From contig CANMFV010000013.1 in assembly GCA_947496835.1 (NCBI GenBank), positions 1-12,703 of the forward strand: a DNA stretch of 12,703 nucleotides. Reading direction: 5' to 3'. The position numbers and the translations under genes are program-made. This document shows, piece after piece, positions 1 to 7,654 of the stretch (position 1 is the stretch's first letter; each line of letters begins with the position of its first letter). Origin of the DNA: Flavobacteriales bacterium (GTDB lineage: Bacteria > Bacteroidota > Bacteroidia > Flavobacteriales_D > Crocinitomicaceae). The notes beneath the pieces were generated by a model. It was not told the origin of the DNA. It did no database searches and worked only from the letters and a program-made list of their open reading frames with translations.

Positions 1-207
1 CGCTTGGAAAATAACGTAGCAGACTTCAATCAATACCTGACTTTAAATGATGTTGGGGCGTTTATTTGGGAGATTTTAGAGTGCTCAGACGATGAAACAA
101 CGTTGGTTTCGAAGATCTGTGCAGAATTTGAGGCGGATGAAACCGAGGTACTCGAAGATTTGCATGCATTCTTGAAAAAACTTAGTGATTATATTGAAGC
201 GCAATGA
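1..207 (+). CDS. PqqD-like peptide chaperone / RRE domain, 5'-partial
   Basis: The last 68 or so codons of a PqqD-family protein. The reading frame is open to the left edge (CGC, then TTG), and PqqD proteins normally run to about 85-95 residues, so some 20-30 N-terminal residues probably lie outside the window; the TTG at 4 need not be the start. Visible family features are the 'LTLNDVGAFIWEIL' block followed by an acidic helical C-terminal half ending in a helix of the 'DLHAFLKKLSDYI' kind. PqqD-like domains bind leader peptides and present them to modifying enzymes; in split lasso systems the equivalent is the B1 protein. The stop overlaps the next gene (ATGA at 204-207), so translation is probably coupled. 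The family call is firm; the role as a chaperone for a local peptide is inferred from the neighbours. Confidence 0.85.
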   Translation, partial: RLENNVADFNQYLTLNDVGAFIWEILECSDDETTLVSKICAEFEADETEVLEDLHAFLKKLSDYIEAQ

Positions 208-1127
208 TGCCTAAAGCCAAGATTCAATTAAAAATTGCCGATTTCATTCTCGACTTGACTGTGCCGAATGACGTTCCTTTTATATTAGACCGTGGATTTG
301 AAGGATACGTACGAACAAAGCAAAAAAATAAGCAATCAACCTTCGATATTGGATCGGACATGGAGTGCGGTAAAGCGGACTTATCGATTAAATGTCACGT
401 TGGCTGTGCCAATGCTCCAAAAAGTTGGAAAGAGGAAATTTACAGTGCAAAAAATGGTGACGTTGCATTATGGAAAATATTCAACGCAGAAGATGGGATT
501 TGCGTTCACGTTTTTGACTCTGAGAATCTGTCACATTTGCAACACATCGCTTTTTATCAAGAAGACCAGCAAGAGTGGACGATTTATTCCGATTTGAACG
601 AAGAACTGGAATTGGAGTCCTTGCGTTACCCGATGTTACCCTTGATTTTATACTATTTGACTACGAAAACAGAGTCCTTGTTGGTGCATGCTTCCGGTGT
701 GTTTGACGGTGAACATGGACGCATTTTCTCTGGTTTCAGTGGCGTGGGAAAGAGTACGATGGCCGGAATCTGGCAAATGTCAGGAGCAGAAGTCATCAAC
801 GACGATCGACTATTGTTACGGAAAATAAATGGCCGCTGGTGGATGTTTAACACACCCATGTATTATACCGATGCACCTAAAAAAGCACCTTTAGACTTTA
901 TTTACTTACCTTTTCACAACGCAGATAACACTTACGAACGTGGAAATGGAATGCCACTGATTTTGCGGTTTATGGCACATTGTATTCAGCACGGATATAA
1001 TGCTGAACACGTTCAATGGCATTTGAATCAAGTCTTAGACCTAGCTAAAGAAATTCCTTTTACCCGATTAGGTGTTGTCCCGAGTCTGGAAGTAGTGACT
1101 TTTATCAAGAAGAATGAAAAATCGTAA
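204..1127 (+). CDS. HPr kinase-like P-loop protein (HprK-related)
   Basis: A 307-residue protein related to the C-terminal catalytic domain of HPr kinase/phosphorylase. A 'LLVHASGVF' strand precedes a clean Walker A loop, GFSGVGKST, at about residues 177-185, and a paired acidic motif (INDDR, about 198-202) follows, as expected for a Mg/phosphate site. The N-terminal 150 residues are a variable, family-typical region without a motif I recognise. There is no phosphotransferase system nearby, so classic HPr phosphorylation is unlikely. Homologues in paeninodin-type lasso clusters phosphorylate the precursor peptide, and related proteins sit beside PqqD and NTP_transf_5 genes in other Bacteria. 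It overlaps the PqqD gene by 4 nt and the next gene by 14 nt. The start may be ATG 204 or the adjacent ATG 207. The kinase fold is clear; the substrate is inferred. Confidence 0.85.
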   Translation: MMPKAKIQLKIADFILDLTVPNDVPFILDRGFEGYVRTKQKNKQSTFDIGSDMECGKADLSIKCHVGCANAPKSWKEEIYSAKNGDVALWKIFNAEDGICVHVFDSENLSHLQHIAFYQEDQQEWTIYSDLNEELELESLRYPMLPLILYYLTTKTESLLVHASGVFDGEHGRIFSGFSGVGKSTMAGIWQMSGAEVINDDRLLLRKINGRWWMFNTPMYYTDAPKKAPLDFIYLPFHNADNTYERGNGMPLILRFMAHCIQHGYNAEHVQWHLNQVLDLAKEIPFTRLGVVPSLEVVTFIKKNEKS

Positions 1128-2214
1128 TGAATTTGTAAGTGGGTTAAATGTCGAAGCGCGCTTTTTAGTAGACATGCTTTATGCTTATGTGCAACAAAAA
1201 GATACTCCTAAAATTCCTAAAGAAATAAACTGGCGGAATTTCATTGAATTGTGTTATGCCACTCATTTTGCAGGAATTTGCATTGACCTCATCAAACTTT
1301 TAGCTACAGATGAAATTCCAGATGTAGTTTTTCAACAATTGAAATCTTATCAACTTCGTGTAATTACTTCGAATGAACGTTTGATATATCAATATAACGA
1401 ATTAGAAAAAATTGCCAAGGACGAACAACTTGTGTTATATCCATTGAAGGGAATCACATTAATGCCCCACCTTTACGATCAACCCTTTCACCGACACCTT
1501 TCAGATATCGATGTATTGATTGACGGCAATCAACTTTCTCAATGGGAAAATACATTATCAAAAAATGAATTTCGTATCAAACGTCGTTTGGCTAAATCTG
1601 CTTTTCATGAAAAGCACAACTTAAAATATGATCCTTTACAAGCGTTTAAACGAGATGCAGTAGTGGACTTTCACATTTCCTTGAATTCAGGTTTTAATCA
1701 CATCGATATACCTATTGAGTCATTACAAAGGAATCAAGAACATTTGCACGAATTAAATCAAGTCGATCAATTGATTTTTGTCTGCCTGCACGCCTATAAG
1801 CACTTGTATTACGGACAATTGAATTTACTGCACTTGATGGATATTTTATTACTAAAAAAGGAGATTTCTTCGACAGCTCTATGGGAAAGATGTGCACACT
1901 TTAATTGTACAAATGAAGTACAACAAGCAATAAATATTTCACTATTTTTCTTTGGGGAAAACGATCGGGAACTTCCTGATTGGCAGTATGTTATTTTGAA
2001 GAAGCAATTACACTCAAGTACGATTCCTATCCATACAAGATGGTTGTTTAGGTATCGAAAACACTTTCGAATACCTGTGTTTTGGTACTTACTTCCCTCC
2101 TATTTATGGTTTCAAATTTTTCCGAGTGCCGCTTATTTGCGTCAAAGTGATGGGGATTCTAAATATGTGACAAATTGGATGCGACGAATTAAACGATTGC
2201 TATCGAATCGTTGA
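1114..2214 (+). CDS. Nucleotidyltransferase family protein (NTP_transf_5 type)
   Basis: A 366-residue protein of the uncharacterised nucleotidyltransferase family found beside PqqD- and HprK-like genes. The diagnostic region is around residues 109-137: 'YPLKGITLMPHLY' (K112, G113), then 'RHLSDIDVLID', whose D131 and D133 would be the metal-binding Asp-x-Asp pair of the Pol-beta-like fold. A later helix with 'HAYKHLYYGQLNLLHLMDILLL' spacing matches the family's C-terminal part; the C-terminus is basic and aromatic. In paeninodin-type lasso clusters a homologue accompanies the kinase, where it is thought to act on the kinase-modified peptide. The ATG lies inside the last codons of the kinase gene (14 nt overlap), so the three genes are almost certainly one transcript. 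Family confident; reaction and substrate unproven. Confidence 0.85.
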   Translation: MKNRNEFVSGLNVEARFLVDMLYAYVQQKDTPKIPKEINWRNFIELCYATHFAGICIDLIKLLATDEIPDVVFQQLKSYQLRVITSNERLIYQYNELEKIAKDEQLVLYPLKGITLMPHLYDQPFHRHLSDIDVLIDGNQLSQWENTLSKNEFRIKRRLAKSAFHEKHNLKYDPLQAFKRDAVVDFHISLNSGFNHIDIPIESLQRNQEHLHELNQVDQLIFVCLHAYKHLYYGQLNLLHLMDILLLKKEISSTALWERCAHFNCTNEVQQAINISLFFFGENDRELPDWQYVILKKQLHSSTIPIHTRWLFRYRKHFRIPVFWYLLPSYLWFQIFPSAAYLRQSDGDSKYVTNWMRRIKRLLSNR

Positions 2215-2306
2215 GTTCCATTTTTAGTCAAATTTGTTCGATTCTTAAAATAGCTACGGAACTACGAATCGTTCCAAAGGATGGAATAAACCGTAAATAC
2301 TAAGAC
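2215..2306. other. Convergent spacer with a weak hairpin
   Basis: The gap between the nucleotidyltransferase stop and the stop of the small minus-strand peptide gene. It holds a short inverted repeat (GGAAC, 8-nt spacer, GTTCC, about 2259-2276). No GC-rich stem followed by a T run is seen, so I cannot call a true intrinsic terminator for either converging transcript. No other gene is seen here. Confidence 0.35.
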
Positions 2307-2483
2307 CTATTTAAAAAACTTAAACGGATTAAATACGATGCTGTTTTGACCAGGGTTTGCTGGGACTGGGTCTTGGGAAGTGGTGAAATAAGTGAATTCT
2401 GTGTCAATTTGAATTTTCTCTACCATTGGAGTTTGGTATTTCTTACGACTTCCTTTCTCTTTTTTGTTTGCTCGGGTATGCAT
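2307..2483 (-). CDS. 58-aa YxxP-motif small protein, candidate RiPP-like precursor
   Basis: A short minus-strand reading frame, ATG at 2483-2481 to TAG at 2309-2307, closed upstream by an in-frame TGA at 2504-2502, so this ATG is the only good start. It is preceded by an A-rich stretch (nine A in a row on the coding strand), a favourable Bacteroidetes initiation context. The product has three parts: a basic N-terminus (residues 1-15, rich in Lys/Arg), a leader-like segment KKYQTPMVEKIQIDTEF (14-30) with Tyr16-x-x-Pro19, and a tail with DPVPANPG (38-45), Ser48 and the end NPFKFFK (52-58). Tyr-x-x-Pro followed by alternating hydrophobic residues is the lasso-leader signature bound by PqqD/B1 domains. 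The gene faces the PqqD/kinase/nucleotidyltransferase operon. I recognise the general style of short Bacteroidetes proteins beginning 'KKxYxxPxVExIxID', but have no named family. No Cys; no lasso-type Gly plus Asp/Glu ring pattern. Confidence 0.6.
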   Translation of the reverse strand: MHTRANKKEKGSRKKYQTPMVEKIQIDTEFTYFTTSQDPVPANPGQNSIVFNPFKFFK

Positions 2484-2562
2484 GTTTTTTTTTGTTTTAG
2501 TTCATCAATTTTCTTTACCGAAGATACGAAGCGTTTTCTAACGGAATTTCTCTGAAATAAAT

Positions 2563-5500
2563 TTAATGTAATATTACTATTTTTTTCTTTGAAATCACCT
2601 TTCCTGCACTTACTTCTACAAAATAAATTCCGTTTTGTTCACCTAATTCAATCAATTCTACTTGATTATTAAACGATTGATGCGCAACAATACGTCCACT
2701 TGCGTCAAAAATATTAATTATTCCGTCAGGGTTAAATCCTTCTTCCAATCGGACTTCTATCAATCCTTGATTATTACTTACGATGTGAATATTTTCAGTT
2801 GTAAGTTCATCAGTACCAAGTATTTCCAGTTCTGCAGGACCACCAACAAGAACTGGTGCATGAGCCAACTGGAAATGAATCACGAAACGCGTATTATTCG
2901 TTCCAGTATTACCAAAGAATGAATAAACAGGGTTAATCGTTAAATCTTGGATTACTCCTTCTTGCTTATCTTCCAATAAAATGAGTCCATCTTCTATATT
3001 AAATTCTTCCGCTTGGAAGGTGTAGCTTTTGCTCGATGGCAAATCTAAGGTCAAAGGGATAGAAGTTTTAGACTTCACATTTTTCATTCCGTTAATAACC
3101 AATTTCTTCGCATCAACAATTGAATAAATTTGAGCGAATCCCGTTACAGGTAATTTTTCAGAGTCATGAGCATCCAATGCTGATGTTGCGTCGGGTGACA
3201 TAAATAGAATAACTTGATCTTTATTCTCACCATCCAAGACATTCATTCTTAAGAAAGCAGGAAAGTTTTGTGCTGAACTGCGAAGTCCTGCTCCATTCGC
3301 CTGGTGACTTCTCATGCCATTATCCATTGCTAGGGAACCAGTTTGACCATCTGTTGTCACTTTTACCCAGAATCCTTGCATGGGAGCAATGTCTTTTGTC
3401 ATAGGCGTTCCTGATAAACTTGTTCCAATTTGATCAAATGAATTATACGTTTCTAATACATTAAAATTACTTCCTAACGCCGTTCTAACATACATTGTCG
3501 TTGATACATTTGTTTTGCCAACCAAGTCCCAGTCCAAATAACTTGGATAGGGATTACTCACCAAATGACAACCTCTCATTTGTGCTGACGTTCCAGTGCG
3601 GGATAAATTCAAAATATTAAGCGCTCCATTAGTCAACCCTGTTCCTGAAAAACTGATTGTTTCTGCTGTTTGTCCACTTCGCAGTACATAGGATTTTCCT
3701 TGAGACAAAGAAAGTCCCGTGGACATTGTTGAATAGTTCACATTCGTCTCATCCCATTGCCATAATTGGTTTCCTGTAGATGATAATAAAGCGGTACTCG
3801 ATCCATTTGACAATGGACTTCCCAAATACCAGAATCGTCCATTCGGTGTTGCGCCACCGGAACCGGTGATGGTTTGTTTGACGTTATAAGTACCATTTGT
3901 GATAGAACTACTTGAACCTTGCAATAATGTTGCACCACTATTCAACGTAAAAGAACCATTGTTGGTAATTGTCCCATTAATTGTTGCTTTACAAGTTCCG
4001 CTTATTGTTAGCTCTTTCGAAGATGCGATGATGAAGGCGCCAGTTGATACTACGCTATTTAATTCATTGGTCACAATTAAGTTATCATTGAGTGTGACTG
4101 CACCTGCACCACTTTCTTTAGAAAGATTATAGATGTTTCCGCTGAATAATGAAGATGGTAAATTCAAGGCATCTGAATTGGTAAATGAAACTGTTCCTGC
4201 ATCTGCATCGATGTTTCCACTTGTTTGGCTAACTGATCCACCAATAGTTAATGTATTTGCGCCAATATCTAACGTTCCTGATGTTAACGACAATGTTCCA
4301 TTGATGTTAAAAGCTTGATTCATAATTGTAGTTCCAGCACCTGACTCAATCGTTAAATCATTCACGGTATTTGTGGTTGGTGTCGTCGCAAATGTTCCTA
4401 TTGAAATTCCTTTAAATACATAATTCGCGGAACTACTGAAAGATTTAGTAACATAATTTAGCACAGCTAAAGAGATACTTTGTTCTGAAATAAGGGTTGC
4501 TCCAGATGACAAAATGAATGTTCCTGAACCGCTAATTTTACCTGTGCCTACTAATTTCAACGTCGCACCATTTGGTATTGTTAAATTATTAATCGTTAAC
4601 GTAACCCCATTATCAACTTGAATTGTACCACCATTTAACGTAATTGTTTCCAAAGTTTGATTTGAACTAATTTGTAATGTTCCTCCATTAATTGTTACTG
4701 AATTTCCGACAGGAATTGTATTTCCTCCTGCTTTTGACAATTGTAAAATACCTTCATTTACCGTTGTTAAACCTGTATATGTGTTCCCTCCGGTCGTTGT
4801 TGAACCGTCTAAAATTAATTTTCCGGAACCTGATTTGGTTAATAATAATTTATTGGTCGATCCATCTTGCAAACCAAAAACAAATGCCGTTGGAGAGGTT
4901 GACCCATTAATTGTTAGAGTGGCATCTGTATTTCCATTATTAAATATTTTATTTACACCACTTCCAAAACCGCCGTTAATTATAGCAGCTAGCGTTTGAT
5001 TTTTACCATTTAAATCCAAAGAACCCCCATTACCACTCGAGTAAGCAAATGTTAAATTAGTTGTCACAGGAAGAGCATTATCAATCCCTAATTTAACAAT
5101 TCCAGAGTTTGCGGCATTCAAGATAGTTGCGCCTGAATAAGTGTTCGCTGCATTTAACGTTACGGTGCCTGCGCCCCCCGATGCTCCTGCTGCAAACATT
5201 AAATCTGCAGTTCCGCTAATGACGCCATTTGCTGTAATATCAAACCCACTTGTTGCCCCGATAATTGTTTTAACACTCGAATTATTTGTAATTGTAGCAG
5301 CACTACTTAAACTTGTACCTGTGGCCGTCCCAACAATCCCTGCAACTGAATTTGTTCCTATTCCACCTGCAGAAATAATGTTTATTGGAACAGAAATAGA
5401 ACTATTCGCTGCAGATAAATTAATTCTTTGAGCAACAGCAGAGGTCGAAAGTGCTGAAGAAATACTTAAATTAGCGGTGCCTGTGCCACTGATGTTTCTG

Positions 5501-6951
5501 ACATTAAAGGTGCCACTTGCCGGAATAGTTGTGTTGACATTTGGAGCAAAAGTTAATCCAATATTGTTATTTAAAATTATTGGTCCTGAGAGGGTTAATG
5601 AGCTCGTAGATGTTGTCGCGAGTGTATACCCATTAGTATTAAAATAAAAATTAGGAGCCGTTAATGTTGTATTAGCCGTTAATGGTATTGTAACAGTTCC
5701 TGATATCCCAGAAAAAACAGCATCTAAAGGAGTTGAGTTAGCTGCCCAAGTATTTAAAGTACCTGTCTCATTTGGTGTTCTCCAATTATTCGTTGTTGTA
5801 AGGTCCCAACTTCCTGCCCCCCCAGTTGCTGGAGTCGTATTTCCGTCCGCATCCCAAAAAAATTGGGCTAAAGCTGGAGTTGCAGAAAATGATGGACTTG
5901 CAACCCATGATGTTCCTTTTCTCGTATATATTTTGAAATTATACGTTGTTCCATTGGTGAGTGAAGTAATTGTAGTAGACGTTCCTGAACCCTTGTATAA
6001 TACTACTCCGTTATCAAAATTTGAATTTAAAACATCTGTGAAACTGGTCGAATTTGCTGTATAAGAAGTTCCATCACCTGTTGGTAATGCAGAAGAAAAA
6101 CTTTGGTTTGTAGCAACCACCATCATTTGATCATAACAAGATCCGTTTGTCCATGTTAGAATAGATTGCGAACTTCCATTTGAGGCAGAAGGATTTGAAA
6201 TAACATCAGGTATTGAACAAGCAACAGCAGCAATCCCCGTCAATTTAAAGTCATCCATTAACCACCTTTCATTTCCATTATCATTGAATAACGTAATTCG
6301 TATTTTTAAATTTGCTGAAGCTGGAATATCAGTAATTGTTACATTGCTAAATCCGCTAGTTGTAGCAATACCTGCTGAAGATTGGAAATTTACAGGTGTG
6401 GCATTTCCATCATATGCGGTTGATGCGTTTCCTGTCCCTGAAGTCCATGACCACCTTGCATTTGAATTTCCCAAAACTCTAACAGTGCTGTAATAGGTTG
6501 TGCCACCGTCGGTACTTACTTCAACGGTAACAATATCGGTCGCATCTGCACCATTTCCAGTGCTTCCTACAGAATAAGATGCTAATCTAAAATTCAATTG
6601 AATCGATGTATAAGAACTTACATTAATGTTGTTTGTAGTTGTTAATGTAGCGGTTCCATTTGCTACACCCCTAGAATGAGTTCCTTCGGTAGCGTAAGCA
6701 GAAGAGGAAGGAGAATCTGCTGAGGAAGAAGTTGTTCCTGTGTAGTATGCCCCTCCCGACAATGTAAACAATGTTGTTGAATTATTTAAACCGTCAGTTG
6801 CAATATTGACCGCTTGCCCCATCACATTTCTGCAAAACAGCATCATCATTAGAAAGCTCCAGATTTTAACATAGGCGCTTAAACTCGATGATTGTTTCAG
6901 TTGAAAATTGATTGGATTGGTTAGATTTTCTTTTACTAATAGCGTTTTCAT
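2563..6951 (-). CDS. Giant T9SS-exported beta-repeat surface protein
   Basis: About 1462 residues from ATG 6951; the frame extends to a TTG at 7002, but the ATG places the signal peptide sensibly. The N-terminus has a long polar region and a hydrophobic core (about 30-44, ending 'RNVMGQA') for Sec export. Then comes a beta-sandwich-like domain (about 47-240), a fibronectin-III-like module (about 245-360), and a long Ser/Thr/Asn/Gly-rich region with autotransporter-associated beta-strand repeats, seen in 'NTYSGATIL' and 'NTYTGLTTVNEGILQLSKAGG'. The last 75 or so residues are a type A T9SS sorting domain ('NIFDASGRIV', 'NGIYFVEVSAGK', ending in basic residues and IVILH), so it should cross the outer membrane through the type IX system and be anchored or released there. 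Probable role: adhesin or surface-layer-like filament; no enzyme motif is seen. It lies between the S26-type peptidase and the small peptide gene on the same strand; a functional link is not shown. Confidence 0.85.
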   Translation of the reverse strand: MKTLLVKENLTNPINFQLKQSSSLSAYVKIWSFLMMMLFCRNVMGQAVNIATDGLNNSTTLFTLSGGAYYTGTTSSSADSPSSSAYATEGTHSRGVANGTATLTTTNNINVSSYTSIQLNFRLASYSVGSTGNGADATDIVTVEVSTDGGTTYYSTVRVLGNSNARWSWTSGTGNASTAYDGNATPVNFQSSAGIATTSGFSNVTITDIPASANLKIRITLFNDNGNERWLMDDFKLTGIAAVACSIPDVISNPSASNGSSQSILTWTNGSCYDQMMVVATNQSFSSALPTGDGTSYTANSTSFTDVLNSNFDNGVVLYKGSGTSTTITSLTNGTTYNFKIYTRKGTSWVASPSFSATPALAQFFWDADGNTTPATGGAGSWDLTTTNNWRTPNETGTLNTWAANSTPLDAVFSGISGTVTIPLTANTTLTAPNFYFNTNGYTLATTSTSSLTLSGPIILNNNIGLTFAPNVNTTIPASGTFNVRNISGTGTANLSISSALSTSAVAQRINLSAANSSISVPINIISAGGIGTNSVAGIVGTATGTSLSSAATITNNSSVKTIIGATSGFDITANGVISGTADLMFAAGASGGAGTVTLNAANTYSGATILNAANSGIVKLGIDNALPVTTNLTFAYSSGNGGSLDLNGKNQTLAAIINGGFGSGVNKIFNNGNTDATLTINGSTSPTAFVFGLQDGSTNKLLLTKSGSGKLILDGSTTTGGNTYTGLTTVNEGILQLSKAGGNTIPVGNSVTINGGTLQISSNQTLETITLNGGTIQVDNGVTLTINNLTIPNGATLKLVGTGKISGSGTFILSSGATLISEQSISLAVLNYVTKSFSSSANYVFKGISIGTFATTPTTNTVNDLTIESGAGTTIMNQAFNINGTLSLTSGTLDIGANTLTIGGSVSQTSGNIDADAGTVSFTNSDALNLPSSLFSGNIYNLSKESGAGAVTLNDNLIVTNELNSVVSTGAFIIASSKELTISGTCKATINGTITNNGSFTLNSGATLLQGSSSSITNGTYNVKQTITGSGGATPNGRFWYLGSPLSNGSSTALLSSTGNQLWQWDETNVNYSTMSTGLSLSQGKSYVLRSGQTAETISFSGTGLTNGALNILNLSRTGTSAQMRGCHLVSNPYPSYLDWDLVGKTNVSTTMYVRTALGSNFNVLETYNSFDQIGTSLSGTPMTKDIAPMQGFWVKVTTDGQTGSLAMDNGMRSHQANGAGLRSSAQNFPAFLRMNVLDGENKDQVILFMSPDATSALDAHDSEKLPVTGFAQIYSIVDAKKLVINGMKNVKSKTSIPLTLDLPSSKSYTFQAEEFNIEDGLILLEDKQEGVIQDLTINPVYSFFGNTGTNNTRFVIHFQLAHAPVLVGGPAELEILGTDELTTENIHIVSNNQGLIEVRLEEGFNPDGIINIFDASGRIVAHQSFNNQVELIELGEQNGIYFVEVSAGKVISKKKIVILH

Positions 6952-7052
6952 GGTGTTGGAGTTATGTAAAGAGCGACTGTTTTTAACCTCTTCAAAATTC
7001 AACTTTCTACATTGCTTACCTATTACGTTTGTATTATGATATTACCAAATTC

Positions 7053-7074
7053 ATGACGTCAAAAATGATGTCAT
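7053..7074. repeat. 9-bp near-perfect inverted repeat upstream of the T9SS gene
   Basis: ATGACGTCA, four A, TGATGTCAT: arms of nine bases with one mismatch, one arm containing the full palindrome TGACGTCA. It sits between the peptidase stop and the start of the giant secreted protein gene, about 100 nt from the latter's ATG. It lacks a U tract on either strand, so an operator or transcript leader structure is more likely than a terminator. No known regulator is assigned. The rest of the 7003-7164 gap shows no gene. Confidence 0.4.
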
Positions 7075-7164
7075 TGTTAAGAACCATTGAGCAACATAAA
7101 AAAGATTGATTTTAGAATTACTTCTTGAAACAATGAGCATTTTGAAGAAAAAATGATCCTTATT

Positions 7165-7629
7165 TTAAGAAAATGACTTGCCTCGAAATTTTGCCATCAC
7201 ATGTTTCCACAACCAAAATGGAAATGAATACATTTTTCCAAAGAATAACACTAAACGTGAATGAATAGATGTTGAGGAAAGTTCTCGCCATGTATTTCCA
7301 CGGTATATCATTGAGACCTTTGCCAAATAATTGTCCTTATCGATTGATTCATCTGGATTTAGGTTGGAATCACCCTTGGTTACTAAATTTATTGTTCCAC
7401 CGGATAAAATGATTTCATGAACTCGGTGAATCACCAAATAATCTTGTTTTTGAAAAGCTACTAAATCACCTTTTACAATAAAAGAAATATCGATTGGAGT
7501 CAATTTTACTTTTTGTCCGGGACGCAAAAATGGAATCATACTTTGACCATAGGCACTTAATTCTACAGAATGGCCTTCCATTAATAAGGACTTTACTGTT
7601 TCACTTAAGTATTGCTTCGTTTCTTGCAT
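7165..7629 (-). CDS. S24/S26 family serine peptidase, SipW/Sec11-like catalytic pattern
   Basis: A 154-residue protein with the signal-peptidase/LexA-type fold. Box 1 is 'GQSMIPFLRPGQKV' with the nucleophile Ser30; 'KGDLVAF' follows at 53-59. Then 'YLVIHRV' puts His68 where SipW and Sec11 (S26B) have their catalytic His; bacterial LepB uses a Lys instead. 'TKGDSNLNPDE' (84-94) supplies Asp87 and Asp93, matching the S26B 'GDxN..D' box. There is no N-terminal membrane anchor; the C-terminal 'LVLFFGKMYSFPFWLWKHVM' segment is aromatic and could sit at a membrane. Small S24/S26 proteins like this occur with PqqD, HprK-like and NTP_transf_5 genes, so a leader-cleaving role is a reasonable inference. 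The ATG lies 25 nt downstream of the PLP-enzyme stop, so these two are probably cotranscribed. Confidence 0.8.
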   Translation of the reverse strand: MQETKQYLSETVKSLLMEGHSVELSAYGQSMIPFLRPGQKVKLTPIDISFIVKGDLVAFQKQDYLVIHRVHEIILSGGTINLVTKGDSNLNPDESIDKDNYLAKVSMIYRGNTWRELSSTSIHSRLVLFFGKMYSFPFWLWKHVMAKFRGKSFS

Positions 7630-7654
7630 TTTAATATTCTCCTTCGTTCAAGTT

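Noticed and set aside
2484..2530. Possible promoter for the small peptide: TATCTTCG on the minus strand (2526-2519)
   Set aside because: One mismatch to TAnnTTTG and no TTG at the -33 spacing; too weak to list as a site, and read-through from the T9SS gene 79 nt upstream is also possible.
2346..2555. Plus-strand frame of 69 codons antisense to the small peptide gene
   Set aside because: Its product is a low-complexity Phe/Leu/Ser-rich string from T-rich DNA. The minus strand of the same stretch gives the better-structured 58-aa product with a good start context.
3738..6493. Several 60-100 codon frames antisense to, or out of frame with, the T9SS protein
   Set aside because: They arise from the Thr/Ser/Asn/Gly-rich repeat composition read on the other strand; they show Val/Pro/Leu-rich shadow products with no motifs.
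2563..6951. Classical type V autotransporter
   Set aside because: Despite autotransporter-associated strand repeats there is no C-terminal beta-barrel; the C-terminus is a T9SS sorting domain.
7051..7140. 29-codon minus-strand frame between the peptidase and T9SS genes
   Set aside because: No leader-like motif, no recognisable composition, and it ends inside the inverted repeat; likely chance.
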